From the NCBI RefSeq assembly GCF_026151205.1, contig NC_087072.1:19248103-19312102 (forward strand): DNA of 64,000 bases. The letters are read 5' to 3'. The notes under the pieces were generated by a model. It saw nothing but the letters and a program-made list of their open reading frames with translations, searched no databases and had not been told where the DNA came from. A program made the position numbers and the translations under genes. Of the stretch, positions 14,097-23,983 are shown piece by piece. Position 1 is the first letter of the stretch; every line of letters begins with the position of its first letter. This DNA comes from Bolinopsis microptera (lineage: Eukaryota; Ctenophora; Tentaculata; Lobata; Bolinopsidae).

Positions 14097-15575
14097 TTGC
14101 CCTTTCTCCTTCAGGTAGTGTTCAGTGTTGTGTGGTTGCCTACTCTGGGGTGTTATGGATGGTTCCCCGGCAAACTTTGCTGCCAGACTCGACAATCTCT
14201 GATAATAATGATAAACCTTGAAGAGATTTTCGACTATGTTAAAGCTGCTTCAATTGAGGATCTGCAAAATATCCTCAACTGTGTCCAGAGCGAGCTCCCT
14301 AAGCGTGAGGGAAAGGTGGACAACTTTGTTTTGCACCTAGAGGACTTCTGTGGTGATGATGTCCTCCTTGATGCAGTATGGGTGGAGTGTGGGTCCTTGA
14401 AGATGAACCCTGGGGGGAGAAACAAGGCTCAAACCGCTTGGTTATGCTCGCAGGATCAGGCCTATACGTACCCGGACACAAACCCAGTACACTCACCACA
14501 GGATATCAGTAGTTTCCCTAACATCAAAAGGCTGCTGAGTCTCGTTAACTCAAGCACAGAGATAACTGGACCTTTGGACTCCTGTCTGGTGATTAAGTAT
14601 AATAACAACCAGGCCAGCACCTCGTTACACCGTGACGACGAGACACTCATCGATCAGGAGAAATCGATATGCTCTTTCTCCCTGGGGTGTGAACGGACAC
14701 TTGAGTTTTACGAGGGTACAAAGAAGAATCCTAAATGTGCCAAAGCGATAAGGATGAAGAACAACAGCCTTGTCGTAATGAGGCCTGGGACACAGCAGAA
14801 TCTGAAGCATCAGGTGCGTGCAGAGCTGGCTACTGGTACGGAGGGGGATGGTCAAGACCAAGTGCGATACTCCCTGTCTTTTCGCGCAATCGTGAAAACT
14901 GGTAGCCAGGCCAGCTCTGAAACCAACAGTGCCAGTGAGACTAGTACACCTGCTTGTGGCATTAAAGTCAAAGAACCTGTGCAGAAAGTCACGTTGGTTG
15001 CTGGAGACTCGTTTGCTCAGAGATTGGACTCGGACAAGCTGGGGAAAGGGAAAGTCAAAGTCGAGAATGTTGCACAAGGTGGAGCAAAGATGGACAAGGT
15101 CCAGAAGCAGCTTGAGGACTATTCTGCTGCACATCCTGATGTTCAGGTTGATAAACTTTTAATTAGTGTTGGTACGAACGATATTAGACGGGTAGACGAT
15201 GTAGGCATAGTTAGAGGGCCTCTGAAGCAACTCTTTAGTAAGATATGCCAATTATTTCCTAATTGCAAGGTTTATGTTCAATCTTTATTGCCATTACCCT
15301 TAACGTCTGATGATGATAGATTAACTAACAAGAGGATAATAGACTTTAATAGGATTTTATATAATGAGTGTGTATTCAGGAGGTTCTTCTTTATGGATGT
15401 CTTTTATCCCTTCACTAAATTCAAGAGAACTTATAAGGAACCCGTTAGGAGATTTGACCCGTTATTTGATAGCAATGGTATTCACCCCAATCCTCAGAAA
15501 GGAATGGGGGTGTTGGCTAGGTCTTATATTCGTGCCATACACAGTAGATATTTTAATCCCTTTGTATATCAATAG
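14097..15575 (+). CDS. LINE ORF1: AlkB-like dioxygenase + SGNH hydrolase
   Basis: A 492-residue frame. A second Met at residue 38 (14,208) is an equally good start, because the first 37 residues look like leader sequence. Residues about 95-265 match an AlkB fold: Fe(II) ligands H178-R-D180 and H238, then R257 and R263 spaced as in the AlkB R-x5-R signature, with SLG and SLSFR strands. Residues about 298-480 form an SGNH/GDSL hydrolase with GDS (S305) and GTND (N361). The usual DGIH block reads NGIH (N460, H463), with Asp458 two residues upstream. SGNH esterases are known in ORF1 of CR1-type LINEs. AlkB enzymes oxidatively demethylate nucleic acids, so a role in repairing or demethylating the element's RNA is an inference. 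The frame is undamaged. Confidence 0.88.
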   Translation: MPFLLQVVFSVVWLPTLGCYGWFPGKLCCQTRQSLIIMINLEEIFDYVKAASIEDLQNILNCVQSELPKREGKVDNFVLHLEDFCGDDVLLDAVWVECGSLKMNPGGRNKAQTAWLCSQDQAYTYPDTNPVHSPQDISSFPNIKRLLSLVNSSTEITGPLDSCLVIKYNNNQASTSLHRDDETLIDQEKSICSFSLGCERTLEFYEGTKKNPKCAKAIRMKNNSLVVMRPGTQQNLKHQVRAELATGTEGDGQDQVRYSLSFRAIVKTGSQASSETNSASETSTPACGIKVKEPVQKVTLVAGDSFAQRLDSDKLGKGKVKVENVAQGGAKMDKVQKQLEDYSAAHPDVQVDKLLISVGTNDIRRVDDVGIVRGPLKQLFSKICQLFPNCKVYVQSLLPLPLTSDDDRLTNKRIIDFNRILYNECVFRRFFFMDVFYPFTKFKRTYKEPVRRFDPLFDSNGIHPNPQKGMGVLARSYIRAIHSRYFNPFVYQ

Positions 15576-15658
15576 TTTAACCTGAGCTGTATTATGGACC
15601 TTGTATAACTAGTTATATGCAGATGTAGTCTGGCAAGTATACTTACCTGTAAATTACC

Positions 15659-17263
15659 ATGATCGATTTAGTAACATGTAGATTTAGAGTTGGAGTGTTT
15701 AGTGGAAATTCTTTCGCAAGAGCCATTAAACATCAGAACCGTAGACGTGGTACAGGTAGTATCTTTGACATTTTAGACAGCTGCATTGATCCTAGCTTCT
15801 TTTTATATATATTCTATGTTTTATTCATATGCCATTTCTCACTCATCATCATCACTAGTGCGGGGGTTAGTGGGTTGGCTTTTTCTAGAGTCACATATGA
15901 TTGCCGAGCCTTTGTACCAACATATCCAGTGCCTAACCTGTGCCGATATTTTACTGTATATTTCCTTCTACACTTAGCAAATATGTATTATTTCCGGAAT
16001 GATTATAGTTTCGATGGCCTTTACAATTTCTGCCATGTTACAATTTATAGGAATTTAAACTTTTTATCTACTGGCAGAGCTGGCATTGCACTAACTGGAT
16101 GCATAATTTGTTTGTTCTTGTTGAATGGTATTTTGATAGTTTTTGTAAATCCTGGAATCGTAAACCCAGGTCCCCCTCCTATAGATATTAGGTTGGGGAA
16201 TAGTAAGGTATTGAATGTTTACTTTCAGAATGTTCAAGGCCTTATTCCCTTCGGTGAGCTTAATAATGCCCACCCAATGCTTGATAACACCAAATGTCTT
16301 GAGCTTTCAACTTATTTTAATGAGGCAAATATAGATATTGCAATACTTAACGAAACTTGGTTTAAAAACTCCATAGCTGATAGCGAATTCCTGCACCCTG
16401 ATAAATATAAGATATTTCGCTCTGACAGATCTAAGAAAACTCATCCACCTGATCCCTCTAATCCGACCAGGTTTAGGAGAAATGGTGGCGGGGTCATGAT
16501 TGCTGTGAGAGCAGACCTTCAATTATCTTCGAAAGAAATCCGACTTAAAGAGGGGGCAGAGATTCTTGCTGTGGAGTTTACAACATCAACGGGCATTAAA
16601 TTTGTTATCTGTACATGTTATCGTGTTGGTACACTGGGCTTTGCAAATCATGAAAAAATTCTTGGATCTCTGAAAACTCTTCTTCGAAGAAGAGGGCTAA
16701 GCAAAGTATTTATCCTGGGAGATTTCAACCTGACTGGAGTCTCCTGGTCTACCTTGGCCGGCTCCTGTCCTATTGAGCAGATTTTTGTTGAATCTTTTGT
16801 AGACCTTGGCCTTCGGCAATGTGTACTTACACCCACACATTGCAAAGGCAAAACACTGGACCTTTTGCTCACAAACTCTGAGTCTAATATCAGTGACCTA
16901 ATGGTAGGTGAGCGAGATAGCGTCTGTAAGTCTGATCATTTTCCAATCAACTTTAAGATCAACATTAAGGTAAATAGGAAGAAGCCGGTTAAGCGTATGT
17001 GCTATAACTATAAAAACGTGAACTGGGAGAGGCTAAACCATGAACTCCGGCACACAGACTGGAATGTATTGCTTAATGGCACAGAACCTGAAATTGGGTG
17101 GAAAAAATTTAAAGAAAAACTTTTTAATATCACTGACAAATTCATCAAGAAATGCTCAGTTAAGACAGATGGACAAGATCCATGGTTTGACTCAGAGTGC
17201 TATGATGCATGGCGCAAGAAAATAAGACTGCATAAAGACATAAAAGCGATAGAGCCCAAATAG
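15659..17263 (+). pseudogene. LINE ORF2, N-terminal part with AP endonuclease
   Basis: The first ~170 residues are hydrophobic and cysteine-containing, ending in a membrane-like stretch and an NPGP motif (codons 16,163-16,174). The endonuclease-exonuclease-phosphatase fold follows: FQNVQGL, LNETW (catalytic Glu), GGGVMIAV, ILGDFNLTG and SDHFPI (Asp-His pair). These are the signatures of the nicking endonuclease that primes LINE insertion. The frame ends at TAG 17,261, but the reverse transcriptase continues at once in the +1-shifted frame, so a single-base indel near 17,240-17,255 broke the ORF. The true start of ORF2 may be a later Met than the first. Confidence 0.85.
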
Positions 17264-19194
17264 CATTCTCCCTTGCCAGGAAAAACTTCAAAAATGTGGT
17301 TGCTCAAAAAATGCGAGAAACATTAAATGAATCAGATGATAGCGCTCTTGTAACAAAAAAATTCTGGTCATATGTAAAATCAAAAACAGCTAGTCAAAGA
17401 ATTCCTGAGTTTGTAAGCTACAAAGGCATTGTCCGCAACTGCCCAGAGGACCAGGCCAACTTATTTAATGGCTTTTTCTTCGAGCAGTTCTCTGAAGCAT
17501 CATTATACGACATAGATATTGATTATTCAAACGATTGGCGCTTTGATATTGCATTTGACCACCAAAGGGTTCGCAAAATCCTTTCCAATATTAACCCTAA
17601 CAAAGCTTATGGGCCTGATGGTATTCATGGGAAACTTTTGAAAAACTGTGCTGTTGGGCTTGCATACCCATTATCACTATTATTTCATTCATGTTACAAC
17701 ATTGGGACATTACCTAGGGAGTGGAAACTGGGACACGTTGTACCCATATATAAAAAAGGTGATAAACACGAGGTTTCAAATTATAGGCCAATATCCCTTA
17801 CATGCTTAATCACCAAAGTTCTTGAACGCATAATTAAAGATGAGTTACTTGCACTTACTAACGGCATGATCAACGATAAACAACACGGTTTTCGAGCTGA
17901 AAGATCATGTGCAACTAATCTTGTAGGTCTATGTGACAGCCTAGCTCTCTCACTGAATGAAAATATGAGAACAGATGTAGTCTACTTTGATTTTGCCAAA
18001 GCTTTCGACTCAGTTAACCATGATCTTATATTATTTAAGCTAAAGAGCAAATTTGGTATTGATGGGAGGCTACTGAAATTCATCACTGATTATCTAAGAG
18101 ACAGGCAACAACAGGTCTTGATAAGTGGTAAGTTTTCTTCCATGAGAAACGCCCAATCTGGTGTACCACAAGGGTCAATTTTGGGACCTTTGTTGTTCAT
18201 TATGTTCATTGATGATATATCAGTGGGGATTTCACCTGGCACACAACTGTCACTGTATGCCGATGATACTAAAATTTGGCGTGAGATTGTTTCGGAGTCT
18301 GATATCCTGCGACTGCAGAAGGACATTGATTATCTCCATGACTGGTCACTTTCTAATAAAATGAGATTTCATCCCGACAAATGTAAGGTCCTCACCGTCG
18401 CAGGAAGGATATCCGAAACAGTTTCCCTCCTTAGTGTCCTACCACTCTTTAACTTTGTATACTCCATGGGAAGAATCGCACTTGACTATGTCGATCATGA
18501 AAAGGATTTGGGTGTTTTTGTGACCAAGAATCTCGACTGGCAAGACCAGTGCTCTAAAGTCCTCTCAAAAGGCCAACCAAAAATTAGGCATGGCAAGGAG
18601 AAATTGCTATTTTGTTCAAGATGTAAATCGTCGTAGAGTACTGTATCTCACTTTAATGAGAAGTCAATTTGAGCATTGCTCAGTTATATGGAGACCGGTC
18701 ACAAAATCCCAGATAAGCAAGCTGGAGGGCCTCCAAAAGCGTGCTATTAAGTGGATTCTTCGCGAGGAGTATTTAAGTATATGAGTTATCCACCATCCAC
18801 ATACATTCAAAAATGCAGACAGCTTAAGATTATGCCCATAGAAGACCGCTTCGACTTTCTTGACCTTATTTTCTTCTTTAAAATTGTGAAGCAACATATT
18901 CCTGTCACTTTACCCTCATATTTGCAACCATATCAAGGCCACTCAAGGTTAAGAAATAGCCACATGGACCCCTTATGTTTTGTAAGCTCGATCTTACCAC
19001 GAGCAAGCTCTAACGCTTTTGCTAAGAACTTTTACTTTAGGACCCATTCCAAATGGAATCATATTCCTCTAGATATACGTGAGATAGAGACTATTTCTGA
19101 GTTCAAAAGCAAATTGACCTCCTACATGTGGGATAAAATTATGCCGGAGGACTTTGATTATGATCTAGATTTTTCCCTCGAGACAGAGATGTGA
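17247..19194 (+). pseudogene. LINE ORF2, reverse transcriptase and C-terminus
   Basis: This continues the endonuclease ORF in another frame. Reverse-transcriptase blocks are all present: KAYGPDGIHG, VPIYKKGD, SNYRPISL, DFAKAFDSVNH, GVPQGSILGPLLF and catalytic LYADD. After about 18,575 the conserved C-terminal domain (NCYFVQDVNRRRVLYLTL, HCSVIWRPV) moves to a second frame, and near 18,765 it returns to the first and runs to the stop at 19,194. The two extra shifts, added to the one at ~17,245, make this copy defective. The motif set is that of the CR1/L2/Jockey side of non-LTR elements. The 3' untranslated region runs to the A-tract at 19,580. Confidence 0.88.
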
Positions 19195-19823
19195 AGCAGT
19201 TTACCTAAAGCTAACAATATGTTCATAAGGAGCTTAAATCCCTGTTGTCTGTATTTCTCATTTCTCATTTTAGTGCATGTCATCACATCATGGATTTCAC
19301 TTTATTATATGATTTGATTGCTTTTAATATTTTTGTGTGTTTCTATTTGAAATTCTATTTAAAATTTAAGATTTTCGTGGGCCCATACTTGTGCAGGAGG
19401 TGCATTTTGCTCTCAACATCTGTGTTTTGGTGACCCTCAGGTCCTTTGATTACAAACATTTTGTCCTAGAAAATCTGATTTTATCGGAGTCTTATACTTT
19501 TGAGAAAATTTAATGTTGTTCATTCATTGTGTAAATTTGTATGTAATTGATCGATTTGAAAGATTTCAATAAAAAAAAAACATGCCACACTCCAGGCATA
19601 AAATACGCGTATCTAGGGAAAATATTATACTGCGAGGGTGAATTTTATTATTAGACTGAATTTTTCCGATTCTCGGTGACGATCGTATGTTTACCTACCT
19701 TGGTGTTCTTAACATTGGCTTTGAGCGTTGAGTGGGGTTTTGAACTGCTAAATCAAATACAAAATCAAATGCAAATGAGGGTCGCCACGTCTGACGTCAC
19801 ACGTACATCTCACCTTTTCACAA

Positions 19824-20442
19824 CAGGGTGGATCCAGTAAATGGTTGTGGGGGGTTGTAAAAAGTTTTTTGAAAAACTAGCCTAAAACTCATTTTAAGCC
19901 CTGATTTATAAAAAAATCATAAAACTTATTAATTTTGGAGGCAGAATTAGCTGTGTGTAGTGCTGAATGTGAAACAAGCTTCAGCACTATGAACAGCACT
20001 CTTCCCTTGCTCACGAGAAGAACTTGGCCAAGGGGTTAGATATCAAAAAAGTAATTGAAGCTTTTGCCAAGAGAAATAGCATAAGAGCCCCCCTTCTCTA
20101 AACAAATGTGTTTAGTTCTGAAGGTTAGTTAAAGGTGTTTTCTTTTTAAATGATTGGACTTGAAACTGTAAAATGTTCTTTTAAAAAGTATTTAACTCTA
20201 AAATTGTTTTAAATTTGTATCATTATACTAATTAATACTGAGTTTATTTAATCAGTAATTAGTGAAAAAGTGTTGAAGTTCATCAAAACTTATGCTTTTT
20301 AAAATAGTTTTGAATGTTTTAAACCCTAAGTAAATTTTAGCTTCCGGTGATCGTCGCTGTACGCTCTACACTGCGGCCTGCGGGCTTCGACCGATATAAA
20401 TCTGACCCCCTCCCCAAGATTTTCTTGCTGAATCCACCCATG
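19824..20442. mobile_element. hAT-like element, internally deleted
   Basis: The element starts CAGGGTGGATCCAG and ends CTGAATCCACCCATG, imperfect inverted ends of the hAT type. It is flanked on both sides by the same 8 bases, TTTCACAA (19,816-19,823 and 20,443-20,450), the duplication length expected for hAT insertion. At 619 bp it is far too short to be autonomous. It keeps a piece of the transposase C-terminus. Confidence 0.88.
19941..20039 (+). pseudogene. hAT transposase C-terminal remnant
   Basis: A 32-codon open piece reads CSAECETSFSTMNS, the signature of the C-terminal dimerisation region of hAT transposases (usually written SxAxxERxFSxMN). It stops at TAG 20,037-20,039. Further similarity seems to continue in another frame (DIKKVIEAFAKRNSIRAP). 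It lies inside the 8-bp-flanked element, which confirms the class. It is only a fragment and is non-functional. Confidence 0.75.
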
Positions 20443-20450
20443 TTTCACAA

Positions 20451-23234
20451 TCTCTCCATACGTAATAATTTTGAATCCATATTCGGTGCGTCATGGACCA
20501 TGGTATTGCAAGTGCAAATGACAATACACAATAATTCATTCAGAAAAGGGGTACGTAGCTGAACTATTCTTTGTATTCTTAATCAGCCCTAAAATAGTCT
20601 TCAATAGCAATATTAGATGATAAATCCGAGATTTCCAAGGAAGGGGTAGTCGCAGTTAAAATCATAACCGTTAAAATGTGCCGGTTTTTCTGGCACCCCG
20701 CAATAAACTTACTATGCGAAAGATCCTCTAACAATCAGATGGGAGAATGGCCGAGTATCACCAGTATAATTGACACCCAACACAGGAAACATGACGTGTT
20801 ATATACACCTATAACTGGTAGCAAAAACGCAAAATGCTACAGACGAGAAAAGAAAACTTTGTGTTAAATATAAAATGTTCATCAAACTTTTACTCAGATA
20901 CGTTAAAAAACAAACAAGAGACACCCGTTCATCAGTCAACTACCAATTCCAGCACCGACCGATCAAATCCTCGTGTATAATTTTAAGGTCGTTTGAAGGA
21001 AGAGCGAAATTTCCCAAATATGCACCGCTAACAGGACCCTAAGCGGTAGATCCTGATTGCTCTTGCTTTGTTTTACAGTAATTGTGCTACAGTGCTATAT
21101 TACAAATTGTTGTTATGTACGCAATCGCCAATACAGTCTGAATGTGTTGCAAGCCACAGTGCATGATAAATTCTAACGTTCCAATGTTAGCCGTTAATAG
21201 TATAAAGTATAGTATAAATGTAGATACAATGTATGGAGTATTTCTTTATATTTTACCTTCACTCAAAAACATCAATAATGTCAAAATATCAAAGATATCA
21301 AATATAAACTGCAGAACGCAGCCTCGCAAAGTGACGCCCAAAGTGACCCCAGGACAGTTCTCTACTGATACATGACTGACCTCCCCTCCCAAGCATATAT
21401 TGTCGCTGACACGTACCTGATGATCCGTAGCAACAACATGCAGAAGAGATTTATTAGTCAGATACACCCGTGTATTAATGGAGGCAAGGGTACAATATGA
21501 CCATTAATTGGTAGACTACCAAACTGTCCGATATGTTGAGTAAGCTGCGGGTATAGCACGACTAGACTTGTCGTTTACAGCTAATATAATTTATTACCGA
21601 TTATTTAGTATTCGTAACAGTGTTTTATGGCTTAATAAGTTTCTTTTAAAATTCATTTGACCTCACGTGAAGAAGTGTGAGGGTTATAAAATTTAATGTA
21701 GCTTCTTCTTCAAGACAGAACTTTCGGACGTTGTGGGCTAGTTTAGCCCATAACGTCCGGGCTAAACATCGTATCAAAAAACAATGTTTACTTACACTAC
21801 TGTTCTGATAATTTGAAAATTTAGTGACTGTTGGTACATTCTATATATCTGGATTGTGCACTGCGAAGTTCACTACTTTTTGAAAACTAATCGTTTGACT
21901 TGATTAAGAAATAAGTGAATCCATATTGTAATCCAGTGCGCACTGCGTATTATTTGAGGAGATCCAGCTCCGGTAAATGTACCCTTCTCAGGTACATGTA
22001 AGAATCTGTTTCTGATGCAGTGTCCTACCTAAAACGCAGTGGTGTCCAAGGGTCGGAGCAGTTGGAGTTTGTCAAAGGGAGATCGAGAGTGCAAAGAGTG
22101 GAAGTGGTGCCGGTTGTCAGTCCTGCTGAAGCTGAACTATCGTTACTATTTCCAGAATTGGCCATTGCAGATATCACGTGACGCGATAGAACGAATATCA
22201 GGTCAAACGTGAAGGAGCAGTAGCAAGCAAACCTGTGCAAATCGTCTGCTATCAATCGTTCACGACCCATATATTGTATTGAGAACCTGTCCGATCTGTG
22301 TATCTTGTAAGCGCACCTTGTGTATAGAATTCAATCGAAAGTTGCTCAGCCGTGTTTCGAACTATGATTAATAAGGATATTAGCAGGTATTACGGGTAGC
22401 TACTACCAACCCTCTCATCTGGCTACCGACGAAGTTTGAAAATTAGGTGGTAGGAGGTGTCACGTGGGGCGAAGTGAGGAGGATGTTCATAAAATTCATC
22501 AAGATATTCACAAAATTCATCTGAAATGACAGATAAGAGTCGCCGACAGGAGCTCGGAGTACTCACGTGAACTACACAGAGAACTGCCCCTTTACGGTCA
22601 AGAAAAACTCGACAAATTTCTCAAACAAAAGCAGCTGTCAAGATAGAGCATTAGTAAAGATGGTCCATCGCTGGCCCTGACACCTTCCAATGAAACCCAG
22701 CAATTTGCTTGGTGCACCGTTTACCCTAATTGATGATCGAGGTGAGCGGACCGTTCACACAACTACAAGAACAGGTGCTCTGCACATACCGTCTAAACCC
22801 CTTGTTGTTGAACGGAGGAAACATAATCTGCCGTTACAAACCCTGTCATTACGGACTATTTAGTCCTGTAAAACGAGGAGTTTTCCGCTTCGAGTTGTTA
22901 TGAAGAATCATCTGACTAACCGACATTGTAACCTATCAGTCATCATGCATGATGGTAACCACTCAGTGATCGGATACAATAATTGTAACGAAATTTTAAA
23001 ATGTTGCGTACTTGACACATCTTGAGTGCAATTCAAGTTAATGAAAGTTTTTATCTGGGCATGCGATGGTCAACCTATCAGTAAATGACGTGGCATAACG
23101 AAACGTCTTACCTAGTATGTCTAAGACGACAGTTCAAAACCACCACTAATAACGCAGTAACGACAGCACAACTGATTATTATATCGCTATCGCATATCGA
23201 ACACGCGCCGCACAATTTTAACTGTCGTTTTAAC
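20451..23234. other. intergenic with one hairpin and one possible first exon
   Basis: A 17-bp stem with one mismatch is at 21,725-21,759. On the minus strand, an ATG near 22,190 opens a Ser/Thr/Asn-rich frame that reaches a possible donor (GTAGGA) at about 22,030. No matching downstream exon was recognised, so no gene is called. A block at 22,741-22,800 resembles 23,701-23,760. Confidence 0.45.
21725..21759. repeat. 17-bp stem hairpin
   Basis: cggacgttgtgggcta pairs with its inverse at the right end around a 3-base loop, with one mismatch. It is compact and GC-rich compared with its surroundings. Its function is unknown. Confidence 0.7.
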
Positions 23235-23983
23235 TGCCAAGAACTAATAATAGCCGTTGAATATATGAGGTTGAGATGCATTGATCGCTATTGAAGCGTA
23301 GTATAGTGGAAAAATGACAATTTGTATTTTTGTTTCATTATACCAACCACGGGCTTGACATCGCGTCCATACAACGTCATCAACCTGTTCAATTTGCAAG
23401 GTGGACTGTAGAGGACCTGATCTAGCCAAGCAAAATACAGATTATATCAGCGTCGACAAAAAAATGTTCCTTAATCATTCAAATACTTTTTCTGATTCTA
23501 AATATAAGTTATGTAAGTTAGTTACCTTAGACAACACCGTTTGTTACTTTTATGTCTCAAATAACTCGATGGAAGTTGCTTTAAATGATTTTGCAAAGTT
23601 TATGCTAGCAATGAATATTTATCTTCGTGTTGTCATTGTTATAACATACATAATCGCTTTATTCTATGTTTTAAAATTATATTATCATGATCAGCTTCGT
23701 GGTGAGCGGACCGTTCACACAAAAACAGGTGTTATGCAGTATGCACCTACCGTCTAAATTTATTTTTGGTCTGCCAACAGTGATATCAATATTTTATTAG
23801 CTTGATCATGTCCTCTACTATACAGGCCACAGTGCAAATTGAACGCGAAGTTAACCCCATGGTTGGTATAATTATAAAACAAATTGTACAAACTGTATAA
23901 ATTGTACTTTTTCCACTACGCTTCAATAGTGGTCAATGCACCGCAACCACGTCTATTCAACGACTATTATTAGTTCTTTGGCA
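23235..23983. mobile_element. fold-back element enclosing a small ORF
   Basis: Sequence from tgccaagaactaataatag (23,235) rightwards recurs inverted at 23,790-23,983. The shared blocks include cttcaatag, attataccaacca, ttcaatttgca and gaggac(c/a)tgatc. The arms are about 200 bp and diverged by scattered changes and indels. The centre holds an open frame ending at 23,757. No target duplication was identified, so the outer ends may be incomplete. Confidence 0.65.
23401..23757 (+). CDS. hypothetical small membrane-like protein in fold-back
   Basis: A 118-codon open frame, possibly starting at the later Met at 23,464. The C-terminal half has one strong hydrophobic segment (IYLRVVIVITYIIALFYVL) followed by a charged tail. 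It begins in the left arm and stops just before the right arm of an inverted repeat, so it looks like the cargo of that element. A degenerate copy of the last ~60 bases lies at 22,741-22,800. No family is recognised, and it may be a chance frame. Confidence 0.3.
   Translation: MDCRGPDLAKQNTDYISVDKKMFLNHSNTFSDSKYKLCKLVTLDNTVCYFYVSNNSMEVALNDFAKFMLAMNIYLRVVIVITYIIALFYVLKLYYHDQLRGERTVHTKTGVMQYAPTV

Larger units (their letters stand above)
13790..19580 (+). mobile_element. CR1/L2-like LINE with AlkB-SGNH ORF1
   Basis: A two-ORF non-LTR retrotransposon. ORF1 (14,097-15,575) encodes an AlkB-like dioxygenase plus an SGNH hydrolase. An 83-base gap follows, then ORF2 with an AP-type endonuclease and a reverse transcriptase. 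The 3' end has an AATAAA merging into an A-tract at 19,568-19,580. The 5' boundary is uncertain: the leader contains a gcccagtgcttgcactgggc palindrome near 13,869, and 13,790 is an estimate. ORF1 is intact, whereas ORF2 has at least three frame breaks, so this copy should be unable to move by itself. No confident target-site duplication was found. Confidence 0.85.

Noticed and set aside
14234..15162. Minus-strand and alternative-frame ORFs, up to 169 codons, inside LINE ORF1
   Set aside because: Shadows of the AlkB-SGNH frame; no family features.
22025..22270. Minus-strand first exon (Ser/Thr/Asn-rich) ending at a GTAGGA donor
   Set aside because: No partner exon or family could be recognised; composition alone is not enough.
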